NCBI GenBank assembly: GCA_022360535.1
Contig: JAKSCP010000050.1
Location: forward strand, 1-13,948
Direction: 5' to 3'
Length of the DNA stretch: 13,948 nucleotides
DNA from: Pseudomonadales bacterium
GTDB taxonomy: Bacteria > Pseudomonadota > Gammaproteobacteria > Pseudomonadales > Pseudohongiellaceae
The notes under the pieces are model-generated. The model searched no databases. It saw nothing but the letters and a program-made list of their open reading frames with translations, and was not told where the DNA came from. The position numbers were made by a program, and so were the translations under genes. Positions 1 to 7,634 of the stretch are shown here, one piece after another; position 1 is the first letter of the stretch, and each line of letters starts with the position of its first letter.

Positions 1-1
1 G

Positions 2-1777
2 AACACCAATCATTACACCTACCTGACGTTCAATGAGAATTTCGATGCTCGGCGATTTAGCGAGATCTCTGACGATTTTTACTCTCGCTATATGGCCGAT
101 TTCGGTGACCAATTCGGTCAGTCATCCAGATTCCTGATAGAGCCATTAACTGACATTCATTTGTATTCCACGACCAACAATGATCAGCCCCGGGGCAATA
201 TCTATTATGTAATCAGCTTCGCAGTCATTGGAACATTTGTACTCATCATCGCCTGTGTTAATTACATCAACTTGGCGACAGCACGATCCTTTAGAAAGAT
301 TCGAGAGGTCGCAATTCGCAAGCTGTTGGGGGCTGAAAAGAAACGGCTGACTATTCAGTTCCTGGCCGAATCTCTTCTACTTTCGTCAATAGCTGTTGCC
401 ATTGGATTGAGCCTTGTAGAGGCGCTGATAGCGTTCACTCCCCTGGAATCTTTCCTGGGCAAAGAAATATCCCTGACGCAATGGGGTATAGGAGCTCTTG
501 TAGTTGGCTCCGTCCTATTGGCGGCGCTGATAGGCCTCATTTCAGGAATCTATCCGGCGCTATACATATCCGGTACTAAGCCGGTAGCCACGCTGAAACA
601 ATCAGAGTCCAGTGCCAATTCAATCGTAAGGCAACTATTGGTGCTGACTCAGTTTACCGTATCTGTGTCCGTAATCTCCTGTGCTTTGTTAATGTACATG
701 CAGATGCAATATGTAAATACTCAACCACTGGGCTTCGAAAAAGAGAACAAAATTGTGTTGGATGTCAGAGGTGCGGAGCAGATCGAGAGTCTGCCAATCT
801 TTACGAATGAAATCCGCACTGACCCCGATGTGTTAGAAACATCCACTGTGTTTCTGGGGATACCTGGCGGGCGCACAAGTAATCGATTCTTCAGTACATT
901 GGACGAAAACGGCGAACCAGAAAACTACTCATTCTTTAATATGCACGTCGATTTCGATTTTCTTGATTTGATGGAGATCGAGCTAGTCGCTGGGCGTGGC
1001 TTTGATCGGAATATAAGTGGTGATGTGGCAAACAGTGTTCTGATTAATGAAAAGATGGTCCAACGCTTGGGATGGGATCAGCCGCTAGGCAAGGTTATCA
1101 ATCCTGGCGACAGGGACAGAGTGGTTGTAGGGGTTGTAAAAGATTTTCATTTTCAACGCCTACAAAACGAGATAGAGCCTTTGGTCATCTTCCCAGATGA
1201 TCAATCTGAAAGCGGGCTGTTTCCAGTCGAGAGAACGCAATTGCGCCAATTGATCATAAGTCTGTCCGGTACCGCTGACACGGAATCGTTAGACTATATC
1301 AGGGATAGGTGGCAAGAGTTTGATCCGCTGCGTCCGTTTGAATACGAATTCCTGGAGAATTCTCTGAATGAGTTGTATACAAGTAGCCAACAGCAAATGG
1401 TCTTGATAGGAGCTTTTTCGCTAGCTTCAATATTGATCTCTTGTTTGGGCCTCTATGGATTAACCGCATTCACCATGGAGCAACGAACTAAAGAAATTGG
1501 AATTCGCAAGACTTTAGGAGCAAGCACCGTGCAGATTATCCTCATGTTGTTTAGAAACATCTTGAAGCTGATTCTATATGGATCTGTAATCGCAGCGTTC
1601 ATTTCATTTCTGGCCATGACGGAATGGTTGCAGGGATTTTACTACCACACCGAGATTAATCTCTTTGTCTTTTTCCTTTCTTCGGCCATAGCTTTGGCAA
1701 TTGCGTTCGTCACTGTTGCGCTGCAGTCACGAAAAACGGCTCAAGCAAATCCTATAGAAGCCTTGCGTTATGAGTAG
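2..1777 (+). CDS. MacB/FtsX-type ABC transporter permease, 5' end cut by window edge
   Basis: The frame is open from base 2 with no start codon that must be used; 591 residues are visible, so the N-terminal helix and most of the first periplasmic domain lie outside. Counting from the first codon, hydrophobic segments are near 66-90, 123-146, 162-187 and 210-233, followed by a soluble, presumably periplasmic, domain of about 230 residues and three more helices towards the C-terminus. Two cytoplasmic coupling segments typical of FtsX permeases are present: REVAIRKLLGA (about 101-111) and KEIGIRKTLGA in the last quarter. It ends with NPIEALRYE. Aligned by eye to the 812-aa permease at 2499-4937, about 220 N-terminal residues are missing; these two are the most alike of the four permeases. 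Family knowledge suggests an inner-membrane subunit working with a LolD/MacB-like ATPase. Substrate unknown. Confidence 0.9.
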   Translation, partial: NTNHYTYLTFNENFDARRFSEISDDFYSRYMADFGDQFGQSSRFLIEPLTDIHLYSTTNNDQPRGNIYYVISFAVIGTFVLIIACVNYINLATARSFRKIREVAIRKLLGAEKKRLTIQFLAESLLLSSIAVAIGLSLVEALIAFTPLESFLGKEISLTQWGIGALVVGSVLLAALIGLISGIYPALYISGTKPVATLKQSESSANSIVRQLLVLTQFTVSVSVISCALLMYMQMQYVNTQPLGFEKENKIVLDVRGAEQIESLPIFTNEIRTDPDVLETSTVFLGIPGGRTSNRFFSTLDENGEPENYSFFNMHVDFDFLDLMEIELVAGRGFDRNISGDVANSVLINEKMVQRLGWDQPLGKVINPGDRDRVVVGVVKDFHFQRLQNEIEPLVIFPDDQSESGLFPVERTQLRQLIISLSGTADTESLDYIRDRWQEFDPLRPFEYEFLENSLNELYTSSQQQMVLIGAFSLASILISCLGLYGLTAFTMEQRTKEIGIRKTLGASTVQIILMLFRNILKLILYGSVIAAFISFLAMTEWLQGFYYHTEINLFVFFLSSAIALAIAFVTVALQSRKTAQANPIEALRYE

Positions 1778-1870
1778 TAGTACCGCCCCTGACTTTGCCA
1801 ATTATTCGCTATAAGCTGAGCCAAAAAAGGGTAGGGAAATTCCAGCCTATTCCTTGCTAGCATCATCCCG

Positions 1871-2497
1871 ATGACAATTAAACGCGGTCGCCCTCCACAT
1901 AATGACATTCTTACGCCAGCGGAATGGCGTATTGTCGACGCCGTTCGACACGGCCTGACCAATAAACAGATCGCTGCCCGGCGCGGCATCAGTGAAGACG
2001 CAGTGAAATACCATGTGGCTAACGCGATTGCCAAGTTAGGAATCAAGAATAAGAAGGCTCTGAGATTTTGGGAGGGTGCACCAATGGATAGCCAGCTGGC
2101 CAGAGGTGAAAGTGAGATGAGTACCGATTTTCAGATTCAAGGGGTGGGGCAGATTGCCCGAACGGTTAGCGACGTCGAGAGATCCAAGTCCTGGTATTCA
2201 GAGGTGCTGGGACTGGAGTTACTGTATGCCTTCGACAAATTGGCATTCTTCAATTGCGGCGGAGTGAGGTTGATGTTGTCGGAGACAGAAGTCGCTGCTG
2301 AGAAAGAGTCGATTGTCTATTTATGGGTGCCGAATGTGAACGTGGCATACGAGTCATTATCTGATCGTGGCGTCGAGTTCGTCAGCGCACCTCATAGAGT
2401 GCACAAGCATGACAACGGCGTGGAAGAATGGATGGCATTCTTTAATGACCCAGAAGGGCGGCCGTTGGCGATTATGTCCAACGTCGGCAATGACTGA
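1871..2497 (+). CDS. LuxR-type HTH fused to VOC (glyoxalase/bleomycin-resistance fold) domain
   Basis: A 208-aa protein with two recognisable parts. Residues about 14-65 (LTPAEWRIVDAV, then GLTNKQIAARRGIS, then AVKYHVANAIAKLGI) match the four-helix LuxR/GerE DNA-binding domain. Residues about 91-204 resemble a VOC domain, with the VSDVERSKSWYSEVLGLEL start and the FFNDPEGRPLAIMS end typical of that fold. It has no receiver, autoinducer or membrane domain, so the VOC part may act as the ligand-sensing module of a one-component regulator; that is inference. Some usual VOC metal-ligand positions look changed (Gln94 where His is common, Ala200 where Glu is common). The first ATG has no good ribosome site, whereas Met83, at the start of the VOC part, has one. 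It follows a permease gene by 93 bp on the same strand and may be co-transcribed with it. Confidence 0.85.
   Translation: MTIKRGRPPHNDILTPAEWRIVDAVRHGLTNKQIAARRGISEDAVKYHVANAIAKLGIKNKKALRFWEGAPMDSQLARGESEMSTDFQIQGVGQIARTVSDVERSKSWYSEVLGLELLYAFDKLAFFNCGGVRLMLSETEVAAEKESIVYLWVPNVNVAYESLSDRGVEFVSAPHRVHKHDNGVEEWMAFFNDPEGRPLAIMSNVGND
2102..2106 (+). promoter_or_regulatory. Possible internal ribosome binding site before the VOC domain
   Basis: AGAGG lies 10 nt before an in-frame ATG at 2117 (Met83 of the fusion protein). It is a better Shine-Dalgarno match than anything before the ATG at 1871. It could allow a separate VOC-only product of 126 residues, or it could be chance within a purine-rich linker. 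Confidence 0.35.
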
Positions 2498-2498
2498 G

Positions 2499-4937
2499 TT
2501 ACTCGTACCTCAGGGCTTCTACCGGATTCGACCGCGCGGTCTTCGAGGATTGTACAGCAATAGTCAGAAAAGCCACTGCTCCCACCCCCAGCCCGGAGAC
2601 CAGGAAAGCCCATAGAGGCATCTCGATACGGTAAGCAAAATTCGACATCCAATTGTCCATCGCGACATAGGATATAAAAGAAGCAGCAACCGCCGCAGTT
2701 CCAACCAGATACATCTGAAATCGAGCCAGGAACAAGACGATCTGGGTGGTAGTCGCTCCCAGTACTTTGCGTATGCCTATCTCCTTGGTACGTTGTTGAG
2801 TCGTAAATGCGGTTAGCCCAAACAGACCCAACGAAGAGATTACGATACAAATCGCGGCGAAGATTCCAGTCAAGGCCATCAATTGGCTTTCACTGGCATA
2901 TTGCTCGGCGATAGCACTGTCGAAAAATTGATACTCGAAGGGATGCTCAGGATCCATTCTCCGCATTACTGATTCAATATGCTCAATCGTGCGTGGAATA
3001 TTCTCTGTTGAAATACGAATGACCAGCTCGCTCATGGCAATATCCAGAGCACGAAAGTCGATATCATAGTTGTATTGAATCGGTGAGATGATCAGTGGCC
3101 TGATTGGGTCGTGTAGTGATGCAATATGAAAATCGTTTACGACACCGATGATGTAGCTGGTATTGGTAGGGGTGGTAACCTGTTTTCCAATTGGATTTTC
3201 CCAGCCCATTGCGTCAACCAAACTTTGATTGACAAGTAGGGCCTGTTCATAGTCTGTTGGTGTAGCTTCGGAAAAATTTCTGCCTGCAAGCAGATCGATG
3301 CCCATCACGTCCAGAAAGTCGAAACCGCCGTAGAGAAAAGCAACTACCATGGGCACCGGGGGTTGGCCGGTCGGGCCTTCGAAGGTCCGGAAACCGTTCG
3401 CCGCATTATTTCCAGGCACAAAATAGGTATCTACTGCACCCAATACACTAGAGTCTGTCATCAGTTCGCTGCGAATCAACGGGACCTTTTCAATCATCTC
3501 GATGCCGCGGAGTTTGATTCGAATCTTGTCTTCTATGCTGTAACCCAGTGGCTTACTGACCATGTATTCCATTTGCAGCAGCATCAACAAAGTGCTGGCG
3601 ACCACGCTGACTGAGACAAGGAACTGGACAAATGTCAGCACCTGACGAGTTTGAATGGCAGAACCTTTTGGCCGTTTGTTGGAACTCACTGCGGTAAGCG
3701 GCTCCATGAACGAGAGGTAGAATGCAGGGTAGGCTCCGGCAACCAGGCCGATCAACAGTGTTCCCAGAGCAATCCAGCCGATAAGAACAGTTTCATTGCT
3801 TATTTCCATGAGCTGACTTTTGCCAAGCCAGTCGGCTAACGGCGTATATTGCTCAGCAAATTCAACGAGCAGAAGACCAACCAAAAGTGCCAGCAGAGCA
3901 TAGGCAATTGATTCGGCCATAAACTGGCTAATCAATTGACCTCGGCTGGCACCGAGCATTTTGCGCATTCCTATTTCTTTTGCTCGTTTCGTACCACGAG
4001 CTATTGCCAGGTTTGCATAGTTGATGCAGGCAACCAGCATGATGAAGAGGGCCACGGCGATAAAGCCATAGACATAGAAAATGTTGCCGGTTGGTGGCCC
4101 CCTGGTAAAGCCGTTGTCGAAGTGCACATCAAGTAAAGGCACGGGGTGGTATTTGATTTCCCGACCCAGTCCTTCTCCGATTTCGGCCATAATGTTGTCG
4201 TAGAAGTCGTCCAGCAGGCCTTGTAGTTCTTGTTGGGATATATCGGCGGTGACATGAAAGTAGGTGTTGGGGGCTTGCCCAAACAAGGTTCTTGGAGCGC
4301 GGTTCGAATCTGGTCGTCCAACCGTATCGTTCAGGTTCCAGGAAATGAGGGCGCTGTACTTCAGATGGACATTGTCTGGTAAGTCCTTAAATACCGCGAC
4401 AACCGTATAGTCAGTCACATCGGTACTTAGGCGGCGACCGACGGGATTCTCATCACCAAAGTAGGCTCTTGAGAATGATTCGCTGATCACCATGGTGTAG
4501 GGATCAACCAACGCGTCTTCTAAATCTCCGTAGACGACTTCATGGGTGAACACATCAAAGACGTTGTCATCAGCCATCCACACGTCGTCCCAATAGAATT
4601 CTTTGTCTTCGCTACGAAACAATTCATTATCAACGAAGGTATCGCGCAGGCGAACAAAGTCTCCTACCCATGGATACTCGCGGAAGAAATAGGGACCAAG
4701 TGCTGCTGAAGTAATAGCGTAGGGCACAAGGTTTCCGCCCATTGTATGGTCCTGGTTGATTTTATAGATTTGCTCGTGATTCTCATGATACTGGTCGTAG
4801 GTTAGTTCACTGCGCACGTACAGTACTAAAATCAGGCTGCAGGCGATGGCAAGGGACAAGCCGATGAGGTTTATGAGTGCGTACGCTTTCTCTTGTAAGA
4901 GAGTACGGTAGGCATGCAATAAGTAATGTCTAAACAT
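2499..4937 (-). CDS. MacB/FtsX-type ABC transporter permease, 812 aa, duplicated architecture
   Basis: Full-length inner-membrane permease. Helices appear near residues 18-41, 285-308, 344-365, 384-407, 432-455, 688-711, 738-760 and 773-797, with large, presumably periplasmic, domains at about 42-284 and 456-687. Each half is a MacB_PCD-like domain plus an FtsX core, so the chain looks like two four-helix permeases fused in tandem. Cytoplasmic coupling segments are KEIGMRKMLGA (320-330) and KEIGIRKVLGA (718-728); the C-terminus is NPVEALRYE. The ATG at 4937 is placed so that TM1 starts about 18 residues in, as in its paralogues, although no strong ribosome site precedes it. It starts 26 bp after the stop of the 820-aa permease and is very likely in the same transcript. 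No ATPase gene lies in this transcript. Its stop is one base from that of the convergent LuxR-VOC gene. Substrate unknown. Confidence 0.93.
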   Translation of the reverse strand: MFRHYLLHAYRTLLQEKAYALINLIGLSLAIACSLILVLYVRSELTYDQYHENHEQIYKINQDHTMGGNLVPYAITSAALGPYFFREYPWVGDFVRLRDTFVDNELFRSEDKEFYWDDVWMADDNVFDVFTHEVVYGDLEDALVDPYTMVISESFSRAYFGDENPVGRRLSTDVTDYTVVAVFKDLPDNVHLKYSALISWNLNDTVGRPDSNRAPRTLFGQAPNTYFHVTADISQQELQGLLDDFYDNIMAEIGEGLGREIKYHPVPLLDVHFDNGFTRGPPTGNIFYVYGFIAVALFIMLVACINYANLAIARGTKRAKEIGMRKMLGASRGQLISQFMAESIAYALLALLVGLLLVEFAEQYTPLADWLGKSQLMEISNETVLIGWIALGTLLIGLVAGAYPAFYLSFMEPLTAVSSNKRPKGSAIQTRQVLTFVQFLVSVSVVASTLLMLLQMEYMVSKPLGYSIEDKIRIKLRGIEMIEKVPLIRSELMTDSSVLGAVDTYFVPGNNAANGFRTFEGPTGQPPVPMVVAFLYGGFDFLDVMGIDLLAGRNFSEATPTDYEQALLVNQSLVDAMGWENPIGKQVTTPTNTSYIIGVVNDFHIASLHDPIRPLIISPIQYNYDIDFRALDIAMSELVIRISTENIPRTIEHIESVMRRMDPEHPFEYQFFDSAIAEQYASESQLMALTGIFAAICIVISSLGLFGLTAFTTQQRTKEIGIRKVLGATTTQIVLFLARFQMYLVGTAAVAASFISYVAMDNWMSNFAYRIEMPLWAFLVSGLGVGAVAFLTIAVQSSKTARSNPVEALRYE

Positions 4938-4963
4938 GACAGTATTGGATAGGCGAATTTGAT

Positions 4964-7426
4964 CTATTCATATCGGATAGAGTCGATGGGGTTTTGCAAT
5001 GCGGTTATGAATGATTTGCTGGCGACAGTTAACCAGGCAATCATCAAGGCCGCGAGCGCTGCAAACAGACAAACAAGCAACAGTAACCAACGATCAATCT
5101 GATACGGAAACTGCTCCAACCAGTTTATCATCACCCAGATGGCAACAGGCCAGGCGATCACATTAGCGACAAAAACTGGCTTGGAAAAATACCATACCAG
5201 CATCATTACTATCTCTCTAATTTTGGCACCAAGAATTTTTCTTATTCCTATCTCCCGTTTACGCCGATCGACTGAATAAGACACTGAGCCAAATAGGCCC
5301 AGGCAGGCGACAACTATCGCCAGCAGTGAGAAACTGGTCAGGATGTTGGCTTGAATCTGCTCCTGAGTAAACTCCTGCGCCATTAGCTGCTCGACGGAAC
5401 TGCTCTGTAAAACTTCATCTCCCATTACGGCATTCCACACTTCGGTAATTTGTGCCATGGCGGTTTGTTCATCGCCTTCATATCGAATTGTCAGTACATC
5501 GGTAAGGCCTGAATTGAGTATATATACCTCTGGTCTCGGTACGGAGCGCAAATTGAAGAAGTCTGTGTCATTTACTACACCGCTTATAGTCAGGGTGTTG
5601 TCTGAATCCAAAGTAAGCACTTGTTGCCCTATGGCGTCGCCAGGACTACCTAAGCCGAGTTCCCTAACCGCACTCTCATTCAAAACAACGTTGCGGTTTA
5701 CAAATAGTGGCCCCGGGTTATCTACAGAAATTGAATCTCTTTCCAGGGAGAAGGAACGGCCGGCGAGCAGCCCTATCTCATAAGTCTCTACAAAGTCCTC
5801 ATCGATAGGTAGCGTGGCGATACGGTACCTGGTATCGGGACCACCGGGAATCGAATAGCTCATGTAGTTGTTGGCCAGCCCGAGTTGTTGAGTTGGTTGA
5901 TGTATAGACAGGGTGGCATTGGACACGGACGACAGGGCCAGTACTTCTTCCTTCAATGCAGACTTTCTTGCCCGAACTTCCTCGCGGAACAGGAGATTGT
6001 TTATCGCAATGAGGTTCTCCCTGTTAAAGCCTGGATCTCGGTCGCCCAGAAATCGCATCTGGGTGAAGATAACGGCAGTAGCGATAATCAGGGCGATTGA
6101 TACGGCAAACTGAAACACCACCAGTAAATTCCTCAACCTCAACGAACTGCGGGTTTCGGATGAGGGCGCGGTCTTTAGAACACCAGAGGGTCGAAATCGC
6201 GACAAGATAATAGAAGGATAAATCCCGCCAGCAGAACCGACTAGCAACAACAGGGACAGTATAAACAGATAGGAGAGAGGAGAAGCGTAGTCGATTGACA
6301 AACTCTTTGTGGTGAGAGGTTCCAATACAGGCAATAACAACTCCAGGATTCCCAGAGCTACAAGGATGGACAGAAAAACTGTAAATACCGACTCTCCCAG
6401 GAACTGACTTATCAATTGCCGGCGCTGGGCACCGACAATTTTCCTCATAACAACTTCCTTTGAGCGCTGCGTAGCTCTGGCAGTAGTCAGTACCATGAAA
6501 TTAATGCTGCCTATGAGCAGAACAAGGATAGATATAATTGTGAACGCGATTACCGCAGTTTTGTTGCCAACGTTGCCGCTCGTATCAAACGGCGAATTCA
6601 GATAGATCTCGGATATGTTCTGTAGATCGAGGCACATTCTTTCACTTGGTCCTGCCCCCGGAGTTTGTTGTGCTTCTCGAAACACAACATTCCCATTAAC
6701 AAATTCGGGAAGGCGTTGTGACAGTGATTCAACATCTGAACCTTCATTGAGTTGAATATAAGTATGAGTAGAGATAATTCCCCAGTCAGTACCCCATGGA
6801 AAATCGTCCATGTCGAATAATGTAATAGCCGGCAATTCAAGCACCGAGTTTTCTGGCGGCAATCGGTAAATTGCATCAACCTGGTAATCCTTGTTCAACC
6901 CAACTACGCCGGTGCTACTTAAGCTGATCGTTTCCCCTATTGGGTCTTTGTCTCCGAAAACAGTCCTGGCGAATGCATCTGACAGAGCGATTGAATTCAC
7001 ATCTGCAATCGCGTTATTGAGGCTTCCAGAAAGCAATTCGAAATCCATCATCTCAATAAGATCGGCATCCACGGCGTATACGGTTTCACTATATTGAGCG
7101 TCCTCAAAGGAGATATCCTGATTGAGGGCCATGAGGCGACTGGCATATTCAATCTCGCCTGAAAAATAGCGATTAAGGGTCGGACTTAAGATTAATGAAG
7201 TACTCGAATAGCGGCGTTGGCTGTTGTCGAGGAGTTCTGTCCTGTTGACTCGAAAGAGCCGCTCGGCGTTCGACCAATGCTTGTCATAGGAAGTTTCATC
7301 TTGCACATAGAGAGCAATGACGATACACGCTGCGAGGCTGATGGCGAGACCGGCGATATTGATCACGCTATAGAGCTTGTTGGTGGACAGGTCTTTGATG
7401 GCTATCTTGAGGTGGTTCGTGAACAT
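4964..7426 (-). CDS. MacB/FtsX-type ABC transporter permease, 820 aa, duplicated architecture
   Basis: Second full-length permease with the same two-fold plan: helices near residues 18-41, 290-313, 343-366, 382-405, 431-455, 695-718, 745-768 and 778-802, and soluble domains at about 42-288 and 456-694. Coupling segments are KEVVMRKIVGA (323-333) and REIGIRKILGA (724-734); the C-terminus is NPIDSIRYE. It is more divergent from the 812-aa and left-edge permeases than they are from each other. The ATG at 7426 has an AGGA ribosome site (7434-7437) with 7-nt spacing. It is first in a two-permease unit preceded by its own sigma-54-type promoter (7490-7507), so it can be expressed apart from the kinase gene upstream. 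It probably needs an ATPase encoded elsewhere, the candidate here being the one at 11029-11727 (inference). Confidence 0.93.
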   Translation of the reverse strand: MFTNHLKIAIKDLSTNKLYSVINIAGLAISLAACIVIALYVQDETSYDKHWSNAERLFRVNRTELLDNSQRRYSSTSLILSPTLNRYFSGEIEYASRLMALNQDISFEDAQYSETVYAVDADLIEMMDFELLSGSLNNAIADVNSIALSDAFARTVFGDKDPIGETISLSSTGVVGLNKDYQVDAIYRLPPENSVLELPAITLFDMDDFPWGTDWGIISTHTYIQLNEGSDVESLSQRLPEFVNGNVVFREAQQTPGAGPSERMCLDLQNISEIYLNSPFDTSGNVGNKTAVIAFTIISILVLLIGSINFMVLTTARATQRSKEVVMRKIVGAQRRQLISQFLGESVFTVFLSILVALGILELLLPVLEPLTTKSLSIDYASPLSYLFILSLLLLVGSAGGIYPSIILSRFRPSGVLKTAPSSETRSSLRLRNLLVVFQFAVSIALIIATAVIFTQMRFLGDRDPGFNRENLIAINNLLFREEVRARKSALKEEVLALSSVSNATLSIHQPTQQLGLANNYMSYSIPGGPDTRYRIATLPIDEDFVETYEIGLLAGRSFSLERDSISVDNPGPLFVNRNVVLNESAVRELGLGSPGDAIGQQVLTLDSDNTLTISGVVNDTDFFNLRSVPRPEVYILNSGLTDVLTIRYEGDEQTAMAQITEVWNAVMGDEVLQSSSVEQLMAQEFTQEQIQANILTSFSLLAIVVACLGLFGSVSYSVDRRKREIGIRKILGAKIREIVMMLVWYFSKPVFVANVIAWPVAIWVMINWLEQFPYQIDRWLLLLVCLFAALAALMIAWLTVASKSFITALQNPIDSIRYE

Positions 7427-7489
7427 GCCATGTTCCTGAAACTTTTCAAAAAGGAGACTTCTAATACTTCGCTAACGGTTCTATGGAGT

Positions 7490-7507
7490 AAGCAAGAAAT
7501 GTTCCTT
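7490..7507 (-). promoter_or_regulatory. Sigma-54 (-24/-12) promoter for the two-permease unit
   Basis: Read on the minus strand, AAGGAACATTTCTTGCTT has GG (plus 7504-7505) and GC (7492-7493) separated by exactly 10 bases. The -12 element TTGCTT matches the consensus, and the -24 element GGAAC is one base from GGCAC. Expected transcript start is around 7480, leaving a leader of roughly 55 nt before the ATG at 7426. Two inverted repeats sit 80-102 bp upstream, as expected for an NtrC-type activator. Confidence 0.7.
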
Positions 7508-7563
7508 GATACCGTGATGGAACAACACATGAGCACGAGTCCTGAGCGATGGCTCTTCTTAAG

Positions 7564-7582
7564 TTGTTCCATAATGGGACAT
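7564..7582 (-). promoter_or_regulatory. Proximal upstream activator site of the two-permease promoter
   Basis: On the minus strand ATGTCCCA-TTA-TGGAACAA: an imperfect inverted repeat (TGTCCCA against TGGAACA, one mismatch) with a 3-bp centre at 7573, about 80 bp upstream of the -12 GC. It closely resembles the proximal site of the ATPase promoter at 10783-10801. Probably bound by the response regulator encoded nearby (inference from position and recurrence). Confidence 0.6.
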
Positions 7583-7584
7583 GC

Positions 7585-7603
7585 GTGTTTCAATACTAAA
7601 CAC
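7585..7603 (-). promoter_or_regulatory. Distal upstream activator site of the two-permease promoter
   Basis: On the minus strand GTGTTTAG-TAT-TGAAACAC, with perfect outer arms GTGTTT/AAACAC. The centre at 7594 is 21 bp (about two helical turns) from the proximal site centre. Its right part TATTGAAACA is identical to that of the perfect repeat at 10458-10478. Confidence 0.6.
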
Positions 7604-7634
7604 ACCGAAGCTTCCACGGAATTGCCGGATGGTG

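Noticed and set aside
2392..2850. 152-codon minus-strand frame overlapping the 812-aa permease end and the LuxR-VOC gene
   Set aside because: Its residues are unlike any family I recognise, and the overlapping frames encode clear permease and VOC sequence.
7604..7634. Palindromic GAAGCTTC region after the kinase gene as a terminator
   Set aside because: The symmetric core is only 8 bp with no loop and no T-run; it does not look like a terminator.
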